Shown here: positions 39,772 through 48,919 of the stretch, piece by piece
Numbering within the stretch: the first letter of the stretch is position 1
How the letters are laid out: every line of letters begins with the position of its first letter
Made by a program: the position numbers and the translations under genes
Source: Thermogladius sp.
GTDB taxonomy: Archaea > Thermoproteota > Thermoprotei_A > Sulfolobales > Desulfurococcaceae
Direction of reading: 5' to 3'
Length of the DNA stretch: 51,036 nucleotides
NCBI GenBank assembly: GCA_022759365.1
Contig: JAEMPJ010000020.1
Span: 1-51,036, forward strand
The notes under the pieces: generated by a model
What the model was told of the DNA's origin: nothing
The model's input: only the letters and a program-made list of their open reading frames with translations
Database searches by the model: none

Positions 39772-40906
39772 GGCAAAGTGGTTGAAGGTGCTTGAGGCAC
39801 GTACTATAGAGGAGAAGATTAAGGCCTTAGAGGACTTCCTGTCCGCTGTACCAAAGCATAAGGGTACTGAGAACCTGAGAGAGTGGGCTACGAAGAGGCT
39901 TGCGGAGCTTAGAGAGGAATTAGAGGAGAGGAAAAAGAAGAGTGTGAGAAGAGGGCTCAGCTTCCTCGTTGAGAAAGAGGGTGCCGCCCAAGTAGTCTTG
40001 GTCGGGCTACCTAACTCCGGGAAAAGCCTGTTGATTCAGAGATTAACCGGGGCTAGGACAAGAGTTTCGGATGTCCCCTTCAGCACTACATTCCCTCAAG
40101 TAGGCATGTTGAAATACGAGGACATATACTTCCAGCTGGTGGACACGCCGCCTATCCTACCTGGGAGAGGCCCCTTCAACAATCGTGTCATGGGATTATG
40201 CCGGAACGCGGACTTGATTATGATCATCCTTGACGCCACGAGGGATGTCGTGAAGGATTACCTAGACATAAGAGGAGAGCTCGAGTCAGCTGGGATACTC
40301 CTATCCAAAGCTAAGGGAAGAGTGGAGATAGAGAGATATAAGACCGGGAAGGTTGGGATCAAGGTTACTATGATGGGGGAGCTCGTGGACGCAACTATTG
40401 AGGACGTCAAGAGGCTTCTTGCCTCCTACAATATACACAACGCCCACGTGAGGATTATAGGTAGAGTTACGCTTGACGATGTAGAACACGCTATATTCGG
40501 GAACGTCCAATACAAACCTTCCATAGTGGTTGTAAATAAAATTGACGTAGGGGATGTAAGAGCGGTTGAGTACTTGAGGAAAAACACGGATGTGGAGGGA
40601 AGTATACTAGGTGTCTCAGCCCTAACAGGCCAGGGCCTAGAGAAGCTTGGCGAGCTCATTTTCAAAGAGCTCGAGATCATAAGGGTCTACACGAAGTCCC
40701 CTAATAGCGGTGTCTCGGATAAACCCCTCATATTGAGGAAGGGCGCTACAGTGCTCGACGTCGCTAAGAGAATCCACAAGGATTTCGTCGAGAACTTCCA
40801 CTACGCCAGGGTATGGGGGCCCTCCTCGAAATACCCTGGGGAGCGAGTCGGGTTAGACCATGTTCTAATGGATAAGGATATTGTTGAGATCCACCTAAAA
40901 GAGTAA
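39743..40906 (+). CDS. DRG/OBG-type GTPase with TGS domain
   Basis: VVLVGLPNSGKSLLIQRLTG, DTPPILPG, VVNKIDV, C-terminal TGS LRKGATVLDVAKRIHKDFVENFHYARVWGPSSKYPGERVGLDHVLMDKDIVEIH. Confidence 0.95.
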   Translation: MVTNLPAEAKAKWLKVLEARTIEEKIKALEDFLSAVPKHKGTENLREWATKRLAELREELEERKKKSVRRGLSFLVEKEGAAQVVLVGLPNSGKSLLIQRLTGARTRVSDVPFSTTFPQVGMLKYEDIYFQLVDTPPILPGRGPFNNRVMGLCRNADLIMIILDATRDVVKDYLDIRGELESAGILLSKAKGRVEIERYKTGKVGIKVTMMGELVDATIEDVKRLLASYNIHNAHVRIIGRVTLDDVEHAIFGNVQYKPSIVVVNKIDVGDVRAVEYLRKNTDVEGSILGVSALTGQGLEKLGELIFKELEIIRVYTKSPNSGVSDKPLILRKGATVLDVAKRIHKDFVENFHYARVWGPSSKYPGERVGLDHVLMDKDIVEIHLKE

Positions 40907-40961
40907 AAATTCCCTGTGGCCTACTCATTCCCACACGTTAAGCAAGCCTATATTCATCGGC

Positions 40962-41014
40962 TCGGTTACCCCTGAGCCTTTCACCAGCTCAAGAGGCATG
41001 ACTTACCTCATCGC
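40962..41014 (-). ncRNA. Weak candidate small RNA or terminator hairpins (degenerate C/D-like on minus strand)
   Basis: GCGATGA - 15 nt - TTGA - 2 nt - TGGTGAA - 14 nt - CCGA on minus strand; also short inverted repeats GGCTC..GAGCC and GAGGC..GCCTC; in a convergent intergenic gap. Confidence 0.2.
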
Positions 41015-41054
41015 CTCGAATCAAGTAATGGTTTTGTAAGTTTATGTTTTAACG

Positions 41055-42242
41055 TTATGACGCACCATGCTGGTCATACCATATCTTGTAAGCCTCGATT
41101 ATTTTAGGTGATATACTCGGCTTCCTCCTCTTAATGACCTGGATGAAATCGTCCATGGTGAGCTTCCTCTCAACTGTGGGTGTGTTCTTGCCGTCAGATT
41201 TTTCATTGAGCTCCTCAGCTATATTGTTCTGAACCTCCTTCACTATTGATGCTATATCGGCGGAACTATAGCCCTCCGTCATCTCGGCAAGTTTATCTAG
41301 ATCCAGCTCGTCAGCCTTGTATACGTTCGAGAGCTTATCAATGTAATATTTGAAGAGCTGTTTCCTGACCTCTTTGTCGGGTGGAGGGACGTAGATCCTC
41401 TTCTCGAACCTCCTTATGAAGCCTATGTCCAGTTTCCAAGGCTTGTTTGTAGCACCTATCACGAATACGGGGAGTTTACTATTCTCCTTCTCCTTCAAAC
41501 CATCCATCTCCATAAGGAACTGGTTTCTCATCCTCTTCTCACCTCCAACCTCGTCGCTGTACTCCTGGAATAACCCGTCGACTTCGTCGATGAATATTAT
41601 TACAGGCGTCCCTTTGGACGCGATCTCCCGCGCCTTATCGAATACTTTAGCCACATTTTTCTCAGCCTCACCAAGCCACTTGCTCATGATTGTGGCTGGG
41701 CTAACGTTTATTAGAGCGGCATTGATCTCGTTCGCGAGCGCGATCGAGATCTCTGTCTTACCGCAACCAGGGGGCCCGAAGAGAAGTATACCCTTCGGCC
41801 AGCCCAGTGGATAAAGGTGCGGTGTTTTAACAGGGTAGATCACAGCTCTCTTCAGAGCTTTCTTGACCTCCTCTAAGTCGACGAGGTCGTCGAATTTTTT
41901 CTTGTTGCTCCTCTTATCTGGCATTAAGACCTCAACATCGTCTTTAGCCGACTCAGCAGTGGACCCGCCCGGCACGCTAGCTTTCTCCATGTGTTTTTCC
42001 AGGATTTCTATCCTTAGTTTGTACTTAGCTATCAAATCCTTGTAGAAGTCGGCTAGCGAGTTATCTGGGTAGAGGGAGAGATACTTCGAGAACAGCTCGA
42101 TTGCCTCCTTGTAGTACTTTATAGCCTTCTCGTATTCACCCTTCTTATCTAACTCTACAGCCAGCTTAGCGTACTCCGTTCCTTTCTCGACAAGATAATG
42201 CATGGCCATGTGGCCCCCTCCCCCGCGGGAAAAAGTGTTCAA
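41055..42242 (-). CDS. cdvC: CdvC (Vps4-like AAA+ ATPase with MIT domain)
   Basis: MIT region KGTEYAKLAVELDKKGEYEKAIKYYKEAIELFSKYL; GILLFGPPGCGKTEISIALA; VIIFIDEVDGLFQ. Confidence 0.95.
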   Translation of the reverse strand: MNTFSRGGGGHMAMHYLVEKGTEYAKLAVELDKKGEYEKAIKYYKEAIELFSKYLSLYPDNSLADFYKDLIAKYKLRIEILEKHMEKASVPGGSTAESAKDDVEVLMPDKRSNKKKFDDLVDLEEVKKALKRAVIYPVKTPHLYPLGWPKGILLFGPPGCGKTEISIALANEINAALINVSPATIMSKWLGEAEKNVAKVFDKAREIASKGTPVIIFIDEVDGLFQEYSDEVGGEKRMRNQFLMEMDGLKEKENSKLPVFVIGATNKPWKLDIGFIRRFEKRIYVPPPDKEVRKQLFKYYIDKLSNVYKADELDLDKLAEMTEGYSSADIASIVKEVQNNIAEELNEKSDGKNTPTVERKLTMDDFIQVIKRRKPSISPKIIEAYKIWYDQHGAS

Positions 42243-43063
42243 TACCTTTTGACTTTGATCAACCCTTTCTCCTCAAGAAACCTCAACGCTTCGAAGACCT
42301 TCTCTTTACTAACCCTGTATTTCAGGGTAAACGTCTGAATATCCAGGATGCCGCCGTTACCTCTTATCTCGTCTAAAAGCCAGTGGGCTACCACGTTGAC
42401 AGGTACAGCTATCTCTGGTGTAGCTTTCTTACTTGGGCTTTGCTTAGTTTGGTTGCTGGAAGCAGGTATCTCCTGCGGGGGTGGAGGGGGTAGCTGAACT
42501 TGTTGTTTAGCTCTTGCTTCTACAGAAGACTCCTGGGTTTCTCTCCTAGGAACAGTGATAGTTGTTGTAACCGGCTCCATATTAGATGCGACCATGATGC
42601 TGGCCACCTTCCTCTCCACCTCGTTCAGCATGCTCGTCAGCTCAGGCGCTATCCTCTCGACCTCCGGCCTCACATCTTGTAGCTCTCTGATCACCTCTGG
42701 CAACATCTTCATAGGTTCTTCTACGAGCGTGAGCGTCTCAAGCCTATATCTCACTCTCAGTAGATCGTATGTGACTTTCTCGAAAATCCCGATGAGGCTT
42801 GAAATATGCTTCATCTCCTCGTCGAATATTGCTTGATACTCGGATTTACCATCCTGGGCAGCCATCTTCGACCTTTTGGAATGCTCCTCTAACGCTGACT
42901 TCAAACCCCTCTTAGACGACTCTATCCCGTTAATTATCCTGTCTAATATGACTATGGCATCGTAGAGATTCTTCACGGTTGGATCCTTTGGCTTAAACAT
43001 CCACATGAGTCTCGACAATACTCCTCCTCGCGAGATAGTGCCGGACATAGACAAGCTTGACAC
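42239..43063 (-). CDS. cdvB: CdvB (ESCRT-III-like) with MIM2-like proline motif and C-terminal winged helix
   Basis: ESCRT-III-like helical core, QLPPPPPQEIPASS, C-terminal GGILDIQTFTLKYRVSKEKVFEALRFLEEKGLIKVKRY; 4-bp overlap with cdvC. Confidence 0.93.
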   Translation of the reverse strand: MSSLSMSGTISRGGVLSRLMWMFKPKDPTVKNLYDAIVILDRIINGIESSKRGLKSALEEHSKRSKMAAQDGKSEYQAIFDEEMKHISSLIGIFEKVTYDLLRVRYRLETLTLVEEPMKMLPEVIRELQDVRPEVERIAPELTSMLNEVERKVASIMVASNMEPVTTTITVPRRETQESSVEARAKQQVQLPPPPPQEIPASSNQTKQSPSKKATPEIAVPVNVVAHWLLDEIRGNGGILDIQTFTLKYRVSKEKVFEALRFLEEKGLIKVKRY

Positions 43064-43126
43064 CTTGCTGTTGGAAACATGGGTTTAGGAAGGCTTTTAA
43101 AAAACCGTCAGAGTCTTATCCCGATA

Positions 43127-43825
43127 TTACTGACTGCCCTCTAATACCACAACGGGGATGGGTTGACCCGCGGGCTGACCCTGTGCTTGAGGGGCAGGTG
43201 TTGATTTAACTGTCAAGTCAACGGGCTGGGACTCCAGCGCCTCTATTTTGTCCAGATGCTGTTTCACGCTTTCCTTCTCTAGCTCGCAACTATCTAAATG
43301 CTTCCTTATGTGCTCGACCGCTGATTTATAAGCTTTCTCGGGTATCTCCCCTGAGAGGTAGCTGACTTTAATGCTCGTCAACGCCTTCTCTAATTCGAGG
43401 ATATTGTCCTCGAGCTCGTGAATCCTCTTCCTCAATAACTCTTTGACAGCCTTAGCGTCCTCCTTAGCCTTCATCAAGCTCTCCTCGAGGTTTTTCTTGA
43501 ATGAGTCATAAGCATGCTTGGGTAGGTCTTTCCTAGCATTCAGCTCTTCTAGGGCAGCCATTCTCTTCTTAAGCCTCAGAATCCTGTTCTCTAATTGCAA
43601 TGCCAGGAACTCCCACTCGGGTAGAAGAATTATGTTCCCATTTTCAAACTTGAACCTCTCTATATCTAATTGCTTGAATTCCACGTCACCGAGGCTTATC
43701 TCCAGGGCTCTCACTCTACCATCGGGGTCGCTGTAGAACCCGATAACGTATCCAAGCCTCCTATTGTAGGGGTCTGTAACCGGCTTCCCCAAATATTCAT
43801 CTACTTGATCCACTAGTATATCCAT
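43127..43825 (-). CDS. cdvA: CdvA cell division protein
   Basis: N-terminal PRC-barrel-like VDEYLGKPVTDPYNRRLGYVIGFYSDPDGRVRALEI plus long coiled coil, first gene of the cdvABC cluster. Confidence 0.93.
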   Translation of the reverse strand: MDILVDQVDEYLGKPVTDPYNRRLGYVIGFYSDPDGRVRALEISLGDVEFKQLDIERFKFENGNIILLPEWEFLALQLENRILRLKKRMAALEELNARKDLPKHAYDSFKKNLEESLMKAKEDAKAVKELLRKRIHELEDNILELEKALTSIKVSYLSGEIPEKAYKSAVEHIRKHLDSCELEKESVKQHLDKIEALESQPVDLTVKSTPAPQAQGQPAGQPIPVVVLEGSQ

Positions 43826-44028
43826 AACTCCACCTCGCTATCAAACTCTTATCCCAATTGAGATCCGTTATAAATGAACGGGCTATACTGCATCACATAT
43901 TGCGAGGAGTCGAGTGAAAGGTTCTCTAAAAAATGTCTTATTCGAGCCTACCCTAAACCCCCTAGACGATCATGGCGAGGTGGGAGGGTTTTACGCGTCT
44001 CAAGGAAATCGATGTGGACCACTCTAGA

Positions 44029-44089
44029 TCAGAAGCCTGGTGCCTGGCATCGCCTTAGCGCATCCCACGCTTTTAACCCTCATCATCAT
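44029..44089 (-). ncRNA. Candidate box C/D sRNA
   Basis: Minus strand: overlapping ATGATGA boxes (44080-44089), CTAA D'-like, GCGATGC C'-like, box D CTGA (44029-44032); TATA-like TTTAAA about 28 nt upstream; 61 nt total. Confidence 0.3.
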
Positions 44090-44152
44090 ACTGCCCATAA
44101 AGGCCACCTCCCTTTTAAATCTTGCCTAGGGCATCTATGGAAGGGGTTGAAA

Positions 44153-44398
44153 ATGGGTCTAGGCGTCGCGTCCCAAGTGTTAGGCAACATAGCTAGCGCG
44201 CTAAGCGGTGCCGGCGGGGTTGGCGCGATATTATTCTTCGTTGGCTTCGCAATAATACTAGTGATGTTGGTCACGATAGCTGTAATAGGGTTGATAAAAC
44301 TGATAAAAGCCCTGCCGAACATCCCTGTAAGCGGCTTCCTGAAGTTAATGGTTGTGACAGCCCTAGTCCTAATCGCGCTCGGCCTCATACTACCATAA
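44153..44398 (+). CDS. Small hypothetical membrane protein
   Basis: MGLGVASQVLGNIASALSG.. with two TM helices; ATG at 44153 preceded by TTTTAAAT. Confidence 0.65.
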   Translation: MGLGVASQVLGNIASALSGAGGVGAILFFVGFAIILVMLVTIAVIGLIKLIKALPNIPVSGFLKLMVVTALVLIALGLILP

Positions 44399-44412
44399 TT
44401 TTTTAACAATGT

Positions 44413-45729
44413 CTATGGTTTCCTCGGGAACACGCTGAAACCAGGGTATTTCGGTTTTTCGACCTCTTCCTCGATTTCAAGCAACCTATTGTACTTCGCC
44501 GTCCTCTCCCCTCTAGCGGGGGCACCTGTCTTTATTAAACCGGCCCTGACCCCTACAGCTAGGTCTGATATAGCTGTATCCTCTGTCTCACCGCTCCTAT
44601 GGCTTATAATAGTCCTATACCCAGCAGTCCTAGCGATGTCTATAACCGCGAACGTCTCGGTGAGCGTGCCGACCTGGTTGACCTTGACGAGAACAGCGTT
44701 GGCGGCCCTCATTGATATCCCTTTCTCAAGCCTCTCGGGGTTTGTCACAAAGAGGTCGTCGCCGACCACTAGAATCCTGTGGGAGAACTCGCTTGTAAAC
44801 TTAGCGAAAGCCTCGAAATCGTCCTCGTGGAACGGGTCTTCAATGCTAACTATAGGGTAATCGTTAACCAACTTAGAGTAGTAGTCGATGAGCTTGTCAA
44901 CGGACAGTTCTTGACCCTCGATTACATAGACGTTTCTATCGCGATTGAACAGCCTGGAGCTAGCGACATCTAGTGCGAGAGCCACTTGGTCGCCCGGGGA
45001 GTACCCGGCTGCTTTAATCGAGTCGACCAATAGATCCAGGGCCTCTCTCGTCTTCTCTAATGGTGGCGCGAACCCGCCCTCATCGCCAACATTGATCGCC
45101 TGGGGGCCGTAGCGGTTCTTCAAGATGTTTTTCAACTCGTGGTAGATCTCCACGCTCGCCCTCAGAGCCTCGCTGAAAGTGCTGAAGCCGGCTGGGACGA
45201 TCATGAACTCCTGGAAGTCCAGCTTGTTGCCAGCGTGGACGCCGCCGTTTATTATATTCAACATTGGTACAGGCAGTAGGTCTGCCTGCTTCCCACCGAT
45301 ATACTGGTAGAGCGGTAAATCCATTGTTGAGGCGGCTGCTTTCGCCACAGCAATGCTGGTGGCCACAATAGCGTTACCGCCGATCCTAGCCTTATTCCTG
45401 GTGCCATCCATTTCGATCATCTTCATGTCTATCTCACGCTGCCTCCTCGAGTCCATGCCTATGATCGCGGGCGCTATCATTTTATTCACGTTTTCAACCG
45501 CTCTCCCAACCCCCTTCCCGTGGAACTCTCTCCCACCGTCTCTTACTTCAACAGCCTCATGCACGCCTGTTGAAGCGCCGCTAGGTGCGTAGCCAACCCC
45601 TACGCCGAGGCCCTCGGTAACAACCTTCACCTGGACTGTTGGATTCCCCCTGCTATCTAGAACCCACCTACCTCTAACGCTTTTTATCAAGAATGCTTCA
45701 TCATACTCGGAGTGGTATATCACGTGCAT
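44413..45729 (-). CDS. eno: Enolase
   Basis: RGRWVLDSRGNPTVQVKV, SGASTGVHEAVE, VGDEGGFAPPL, SIEDPFHEDD, VLVKVNQVGTLTE, SHRSGETEDT. Confidence 0.99.
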   Translation of the reverse strand: MHVIYHSEYDEAFLIKSVRGRWVLDSRGNPTVQVKVVTEGLGVGVGYAPSGASTGVHEAVEVRDGGREFHGKGVGRAVENVNKMIAPAIIGMDSRRQREIDMKMIEMDGTRNKARIGGNAIVATSIAVAKAAASTMDLPLYQYIGGKQADLLPVPMLNIINGGVHAGNKLDFQEFMIVPAGFSTFSEALRASVEIYHELKNILKNRYGPQAINVGDEGGFAPPLEKTREALDLLVDSIKAAGYSPGDQVALALDVASSRLFNRDRNVYVIEGQELSVDKLIDYYSKLVNDYPIVSIEDPFHEDDFEAFAKFTSEFSHRILVVGDDLFVTNPERLEKGISMRAANAVLVKVNQVGTLTETFAVIDIARTAGYRTIISHRSGETEDTAISDLAVGVRAGLIKTGAPARGERTAKYNRLLEIEEEVEKPKYPGFSVFPRKP

Positions 45730-45753
45730 GAAACCACCTTAGAGGAGTAAGCT

Positions 45754-46068
45754 ATGTATTCAGCTATAGTCGGCGAAGTAATAACTTTAACTTTGGTTTA
45801 CTTGGCCTACGCCGCTTACACTGTAGCATATTTCGGGAAGATCAAGAACAAGTCAATATATACTTCGTACCCTTCAACCCTAATGTTCTTCGCTGTAACC
45901 CTGGTCTCGTTGGAACACGGCTTCACATTATACCCGGTGTTCACGGGTTTACTATCTGTGGCGACCTACTTTTATTCAAATAAGCTTATGGGCGGGTTAG
46001 CGTCAGCATTATTAGCTCCACTCATCCTATACATAGCACTAATCGCCCTATTATGGTGGGAGCCATGA
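45754..46068 (+). CDS. Small hypothetical membrane protein
   Basis: 104 aa, about 3-4 TM segments. Confidence 0.6.
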   Translation: MYSAIVGEVITLTLVYLAYAAYTVAYFGKIKNKSIYTSYPSTLMFFAVTLVSLEHGFTLYPVFTGLLSVATYFYSNKLMGGLASALLAPLILYIALIALLWWEP

Positions 46069-46358
46069 GCAAGCGTTTGACATGCCCTAGATGCGGTAGC
46101 ACCGATATCACTATTGAGAAAACATGGCAACTTGTCTCGCCGCTACCGGATAGTATGGGGAGGATAACCATCACCGTCATGGGGATAGCTAGGTGCAACA
46201 AGTGCGGGCACAGGTGGAGGGCTACCGTCAGCAAACTCAAGGTTGGTGGGGCTAGTGTTGAGATAGAGGGGGGTAAGAAGCTGGAGGAAAAAGAGGAGAG
46301 GAAGCCAAAGGAGATCGTCCTCGACGCGGATGAAATACTCCGTGAGGGGGAGGCTTGA
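46065..46358 (+). CDS. Zinc-ribbon protein
   Basis: MSKRLTCPRCGSTDITIEKTW..ARCNKCGHRWRATV. Confidence 0.75.
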   Translation: MSKRLTCPRCGSTDITIEKTWQLVSPLPDSMGRITITVMGIARCNKCGHRWRATVSKLKVGGASVEIEGGKKLEEKEERKPKEIVLDADEILREGEA

Positions 46359-46828
46359 AAGACCCCTCCTTCAGCCCCTCGAAAATATTGCTGGGCGTAC
46401 TCTTAGTCCTCTTCTTGGCTCTACTCCTCGTATCGTTGAGACAAGTCGCCTACTCCCAGCCCACCCTCGCAGTTGTTGAAGGCTCAAGCATGTACCCCCT
46501 CCTCAGAGAGGGTGATCTCGTCTTCGCCTACCGTCCCCCGCCAGCGGACATCAGGGTGGGAGACATCGTAATATACAGGTTTTTCAACAAGCTGATAATC
46601 CACCGTGTTATAGACGTTAAGGTCGTTGACGGCGACTACTACTATGTCACACAAGGAGACAACAACCCGATACCAGACTTCATATATTTCGACGTAGTCA
46701 ACGGTGAGCCTGTGGGTGTTTCATACGACAGGGTGGTAGGAGTCGTCTTCTCGGTTGATGGTTCCGCGCTCAAGATACCCTACATCGGCTACCTTGCTAT
46801 CTGGTACCACGAGTTAACCGGAACCTAA
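46355..46828 (+). CDS. Archaeal-type signal peptidase I (S26B)
   Basis: VVEGSSMYPLLREGDLVFAYRP..VGDIVIYRF..IIHRVIDVKVVDGDYYYVTQGDNNPIPD. Confidence 0.95.
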   Translation: MKDPSFSPSKILLGVLLVLFLALLLVSLRQVAYSQPTLAVVEGSSMYPLLREGDLVFAYRPPPADIRVGDIVIYRFFNKLIIHRVIDVKVVDGDYYYVTQGDNNPIPDFIYFDVVNGEPVGVSYDRVVGVVFSVDGSALKIPYIGYLAIWYHELTGT

Positions 46829-48892
46829 GTCGCCTCCCTTGAGAATAAAACTAGCTACCTCCGCAACCCACTTCCCAGTCGCTTTAGACTTGGCGACCGC
46901 TTTCAGAAAATCATTGTATGACACTTCTTCTCTCCTCCTCCACTCATTGTATCCCTCCAAGAGCCTATTGTAGGCTTCGTAGTGGTACCTGCACAGGTTC
47001 TTAGCGTAGACCTGCCTATTACAGAGAAGGCATTTCTCCACCGGTTTAACAACCCCAAGCCTCAAAGCCAACTCTCTTCCCACAACCTCCTTCCTCGCCT
47101 CGAAACTCTTAAGTAGGTTGAGAAGTGTCTGCTTCGCCTTTTCAACCACCATGGATCTCGTGGTTTTACCCAGCTTAATGTCCTCCAGATCCTTCTCAAA
47201 CATCCTGGTTAAATCCACTTTAGTCAACTCGGGGAAGAACTCCTCTATAACTTCTATGACACCCAGACCTAGATCCGTTATATCCACTCCTCTAGGAGTA
47301 CTCTTCAAATAGCCTCTCTCAAATAATGTTTCTATGATACGTGCCCTCGTCGACTCTGTCCCGATTTCGACAGACTCCATCCATCTTAGAATGCTCATCT
47401 TGCTCGGTCTTTGAGGTGGTTTAACTGTTGTCTTCTTCAAGACGACATCTACTAATACCACAGCCTCTCCTCTCGTGAAGTGTGGCAACCTTTTCTCAGC
47501 CGGGGCGTAGAAGGGGTAGTACGCTAACCAGCCTTTTTTAACAAGGTATTGCCCCTCGCTAGCGAATAGCTCGCCGGGTAGACCGGTTGAAAAAACCACT
47601 TTTTGCTTAACTATCTCAAACGGCTTGCTGAAGACTGCCAGGAATCTCCTGACGATGAGATCGTATATTTTAAGCATCTCCGAGGGCAGATTAGAGGGTG
47701 GTCTAACGCCTGTTGGATATATTGCCGGGTGCGCTGGATCCTCCTTGGGGCCCTCCCTCGGCTTCAGATACCCCCCTGTTTCAGAGAGCAACTGGTTTAC
47801 CAGGCTCCTGTAGGCGGGGTTTTCAGCGATTTGCGCTAGGACACCCCTGTAGTTGAGAGTTGGGGGCAGCTTCTGGCTGTTGGTTCTGGGGTAGCTTATC
47901 AAGGCCTCTAGGTAGAGCCTCTCAGCGATCTCCTGCGTCTTATACGGGCTGAAACCGTATATTCTGTAAGCCTCCTCCTGCAGGTCGCCGAGGTTGAAGG
48001 GATATGGTGGGGGCACCGATATCTTCTCTTCACTATATTCTTCGACGCGTACGTGTTTTCTCTCTCTGATATATGAGGCTATACGCATAGCCTCGTTCTT
48101 CGAGTCAATAGTTCCCTTGAGCCTGGTCGCGGTCACCCTAACGTTGTTTTTCTCAACTACAATACTTAACGTGAACAGGGGGTATGGGATGTGGAGATTC
48201 CTCTCCTTCAACTGAGCGGCGACGTGGGCTAGCGTGGGTGTTTGCACTCTGCCAGCACTTAATACAACTCTTCTACCCGTGACCGCTCCAACAGCTGTCA
48301 TCAGAGCCCTGCTTATGTTTATACCCCACAGCCAGTCTAATTCATGCCTGGCTAGGCCGGCCTCAACCATCTCTTGATCCAAGCCTGTTAGCTTTCTAAA
48401 AGACTCCCTCAGCTCTATGGGGGTCAACGAAGAGAACTTGGCTCTGAAAGCTCTCCGTAGGTCGCCGAGAAACTTTATTATTAGGTAACCTATAACTGAG
48501 CCTTCTATATCGTAGTCGCAGGCGTTGACATAATAGTCTACGCCCTTGCACACCTCGCTTAGAGCTAGATAATACTTCTTCGTGTATGAAGACTTCTTCT
48601 CAACGAGGTAGAGCGGGGCCCACTCATAAGTGAAAACCGGGTACCCTGTCTTGCTTGTGGTTAAGTTGTATATGTGGCCGACAGAGCTCGCTATGATGAC
48701 CTCCAGCCCGTTTCCTTTGTAGACGTAGACTGGTACTCCATGCATTATTATCCTGCGGTAGCTGGGTAGTATGGCAGCAGCTATTTTACCCGCCGCCTTC
48801 GGCTTCTCGGCTATAACGACGACCCTTCCCCTGAGAGACCATAAGTCGATGTATTTCTGCACGTGCGCCACCATGATACCGCTACCGCCCAT
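46814..48892 (-). CDS. Type IA DNA topoisomerase
   Basis: VVIAEKPKAAGKIAAAI TOPRIM start, DYYVNACDYDIEGSVIG, SAGRVQTPTLAHV, ALISYPRTNSQKLP active site. Confidence 0.96.
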   Translation of the reverse strand: MGGSGIMVAHVQKYIDLWSLRGRVVVIAEKPKAAGKIAAAILPSYRRIIMHGVPVYVYKGNGLEVIIASSVGHIYNLTTSKTGYPVFTYEWAPLYLVEKKSSYTKKYYLALSEVCKGVDYYVNACDYDIEGSVIGYLIIKFLGDLRRAFRAKFSSLTPIELRESFRKLTGLDQEMVEAGLARHELDWLWGINISRALMTAVGAVTGRRVVLSAGRVQTPTLAHVAAQLKERNLHIPYPLFTLSIVVEKNNVRVTATRLKGTIDSKNEAMRIASYIRERKHVRVEEYSEEKISVPPPYPFNLGDLQEEAYRIYGFSPYKTQEIAERLYLEALISYPRTNSQKLPPTLNYRGVLAQIAENPAYRSLVNQLLSETGGYLKPREGPKEDPAHPAIYPTGVRPPSNLPSEMLKIYDLIVRRFLAVFSKPFEIVKQKVVFSTGLPGELFASEGQYLVKKGWLAYYPFYAPAEKRLPHFTRGEAVVLVDVVLKKTTVKPPQRPSKMSILRWMESVEIGTESTRARIIETLFERGYLKSTPRGVDITDLGLGVIEVIEEFFPELTKVDLTRMFEKDLEDIKLGKTTRSMVVEKAKQTLLNLLKSFEARKEVVGRELALRLGVVKPVEKCLLCNRQVYAKNLCRYHYEAYNRLLEGYNEWRRREEVSYNDFLKAVAKSKATGKWVAEVASFILKGGDLGSG

Positions 48893-48919
48893 GGAACCGT
48901 GTAGGGGGTTGTGTATCTT

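Noticed and set aside
43974-44054. tRNA-like span with GGCGA...TCGCC ends, 81 nt
   Set aside because: Acceptor pairing breaks after 5 bp and there is no GGTTCRANTCC T-arm or plausible anticodon arm.
43874-44152. N-terminal extension of the ORF-track call ending at 44398
   Set aside because: Composition is not protein-like and a TATA-like TTTTAAAT lies inside it; ATG 44153 fits the promoter better.
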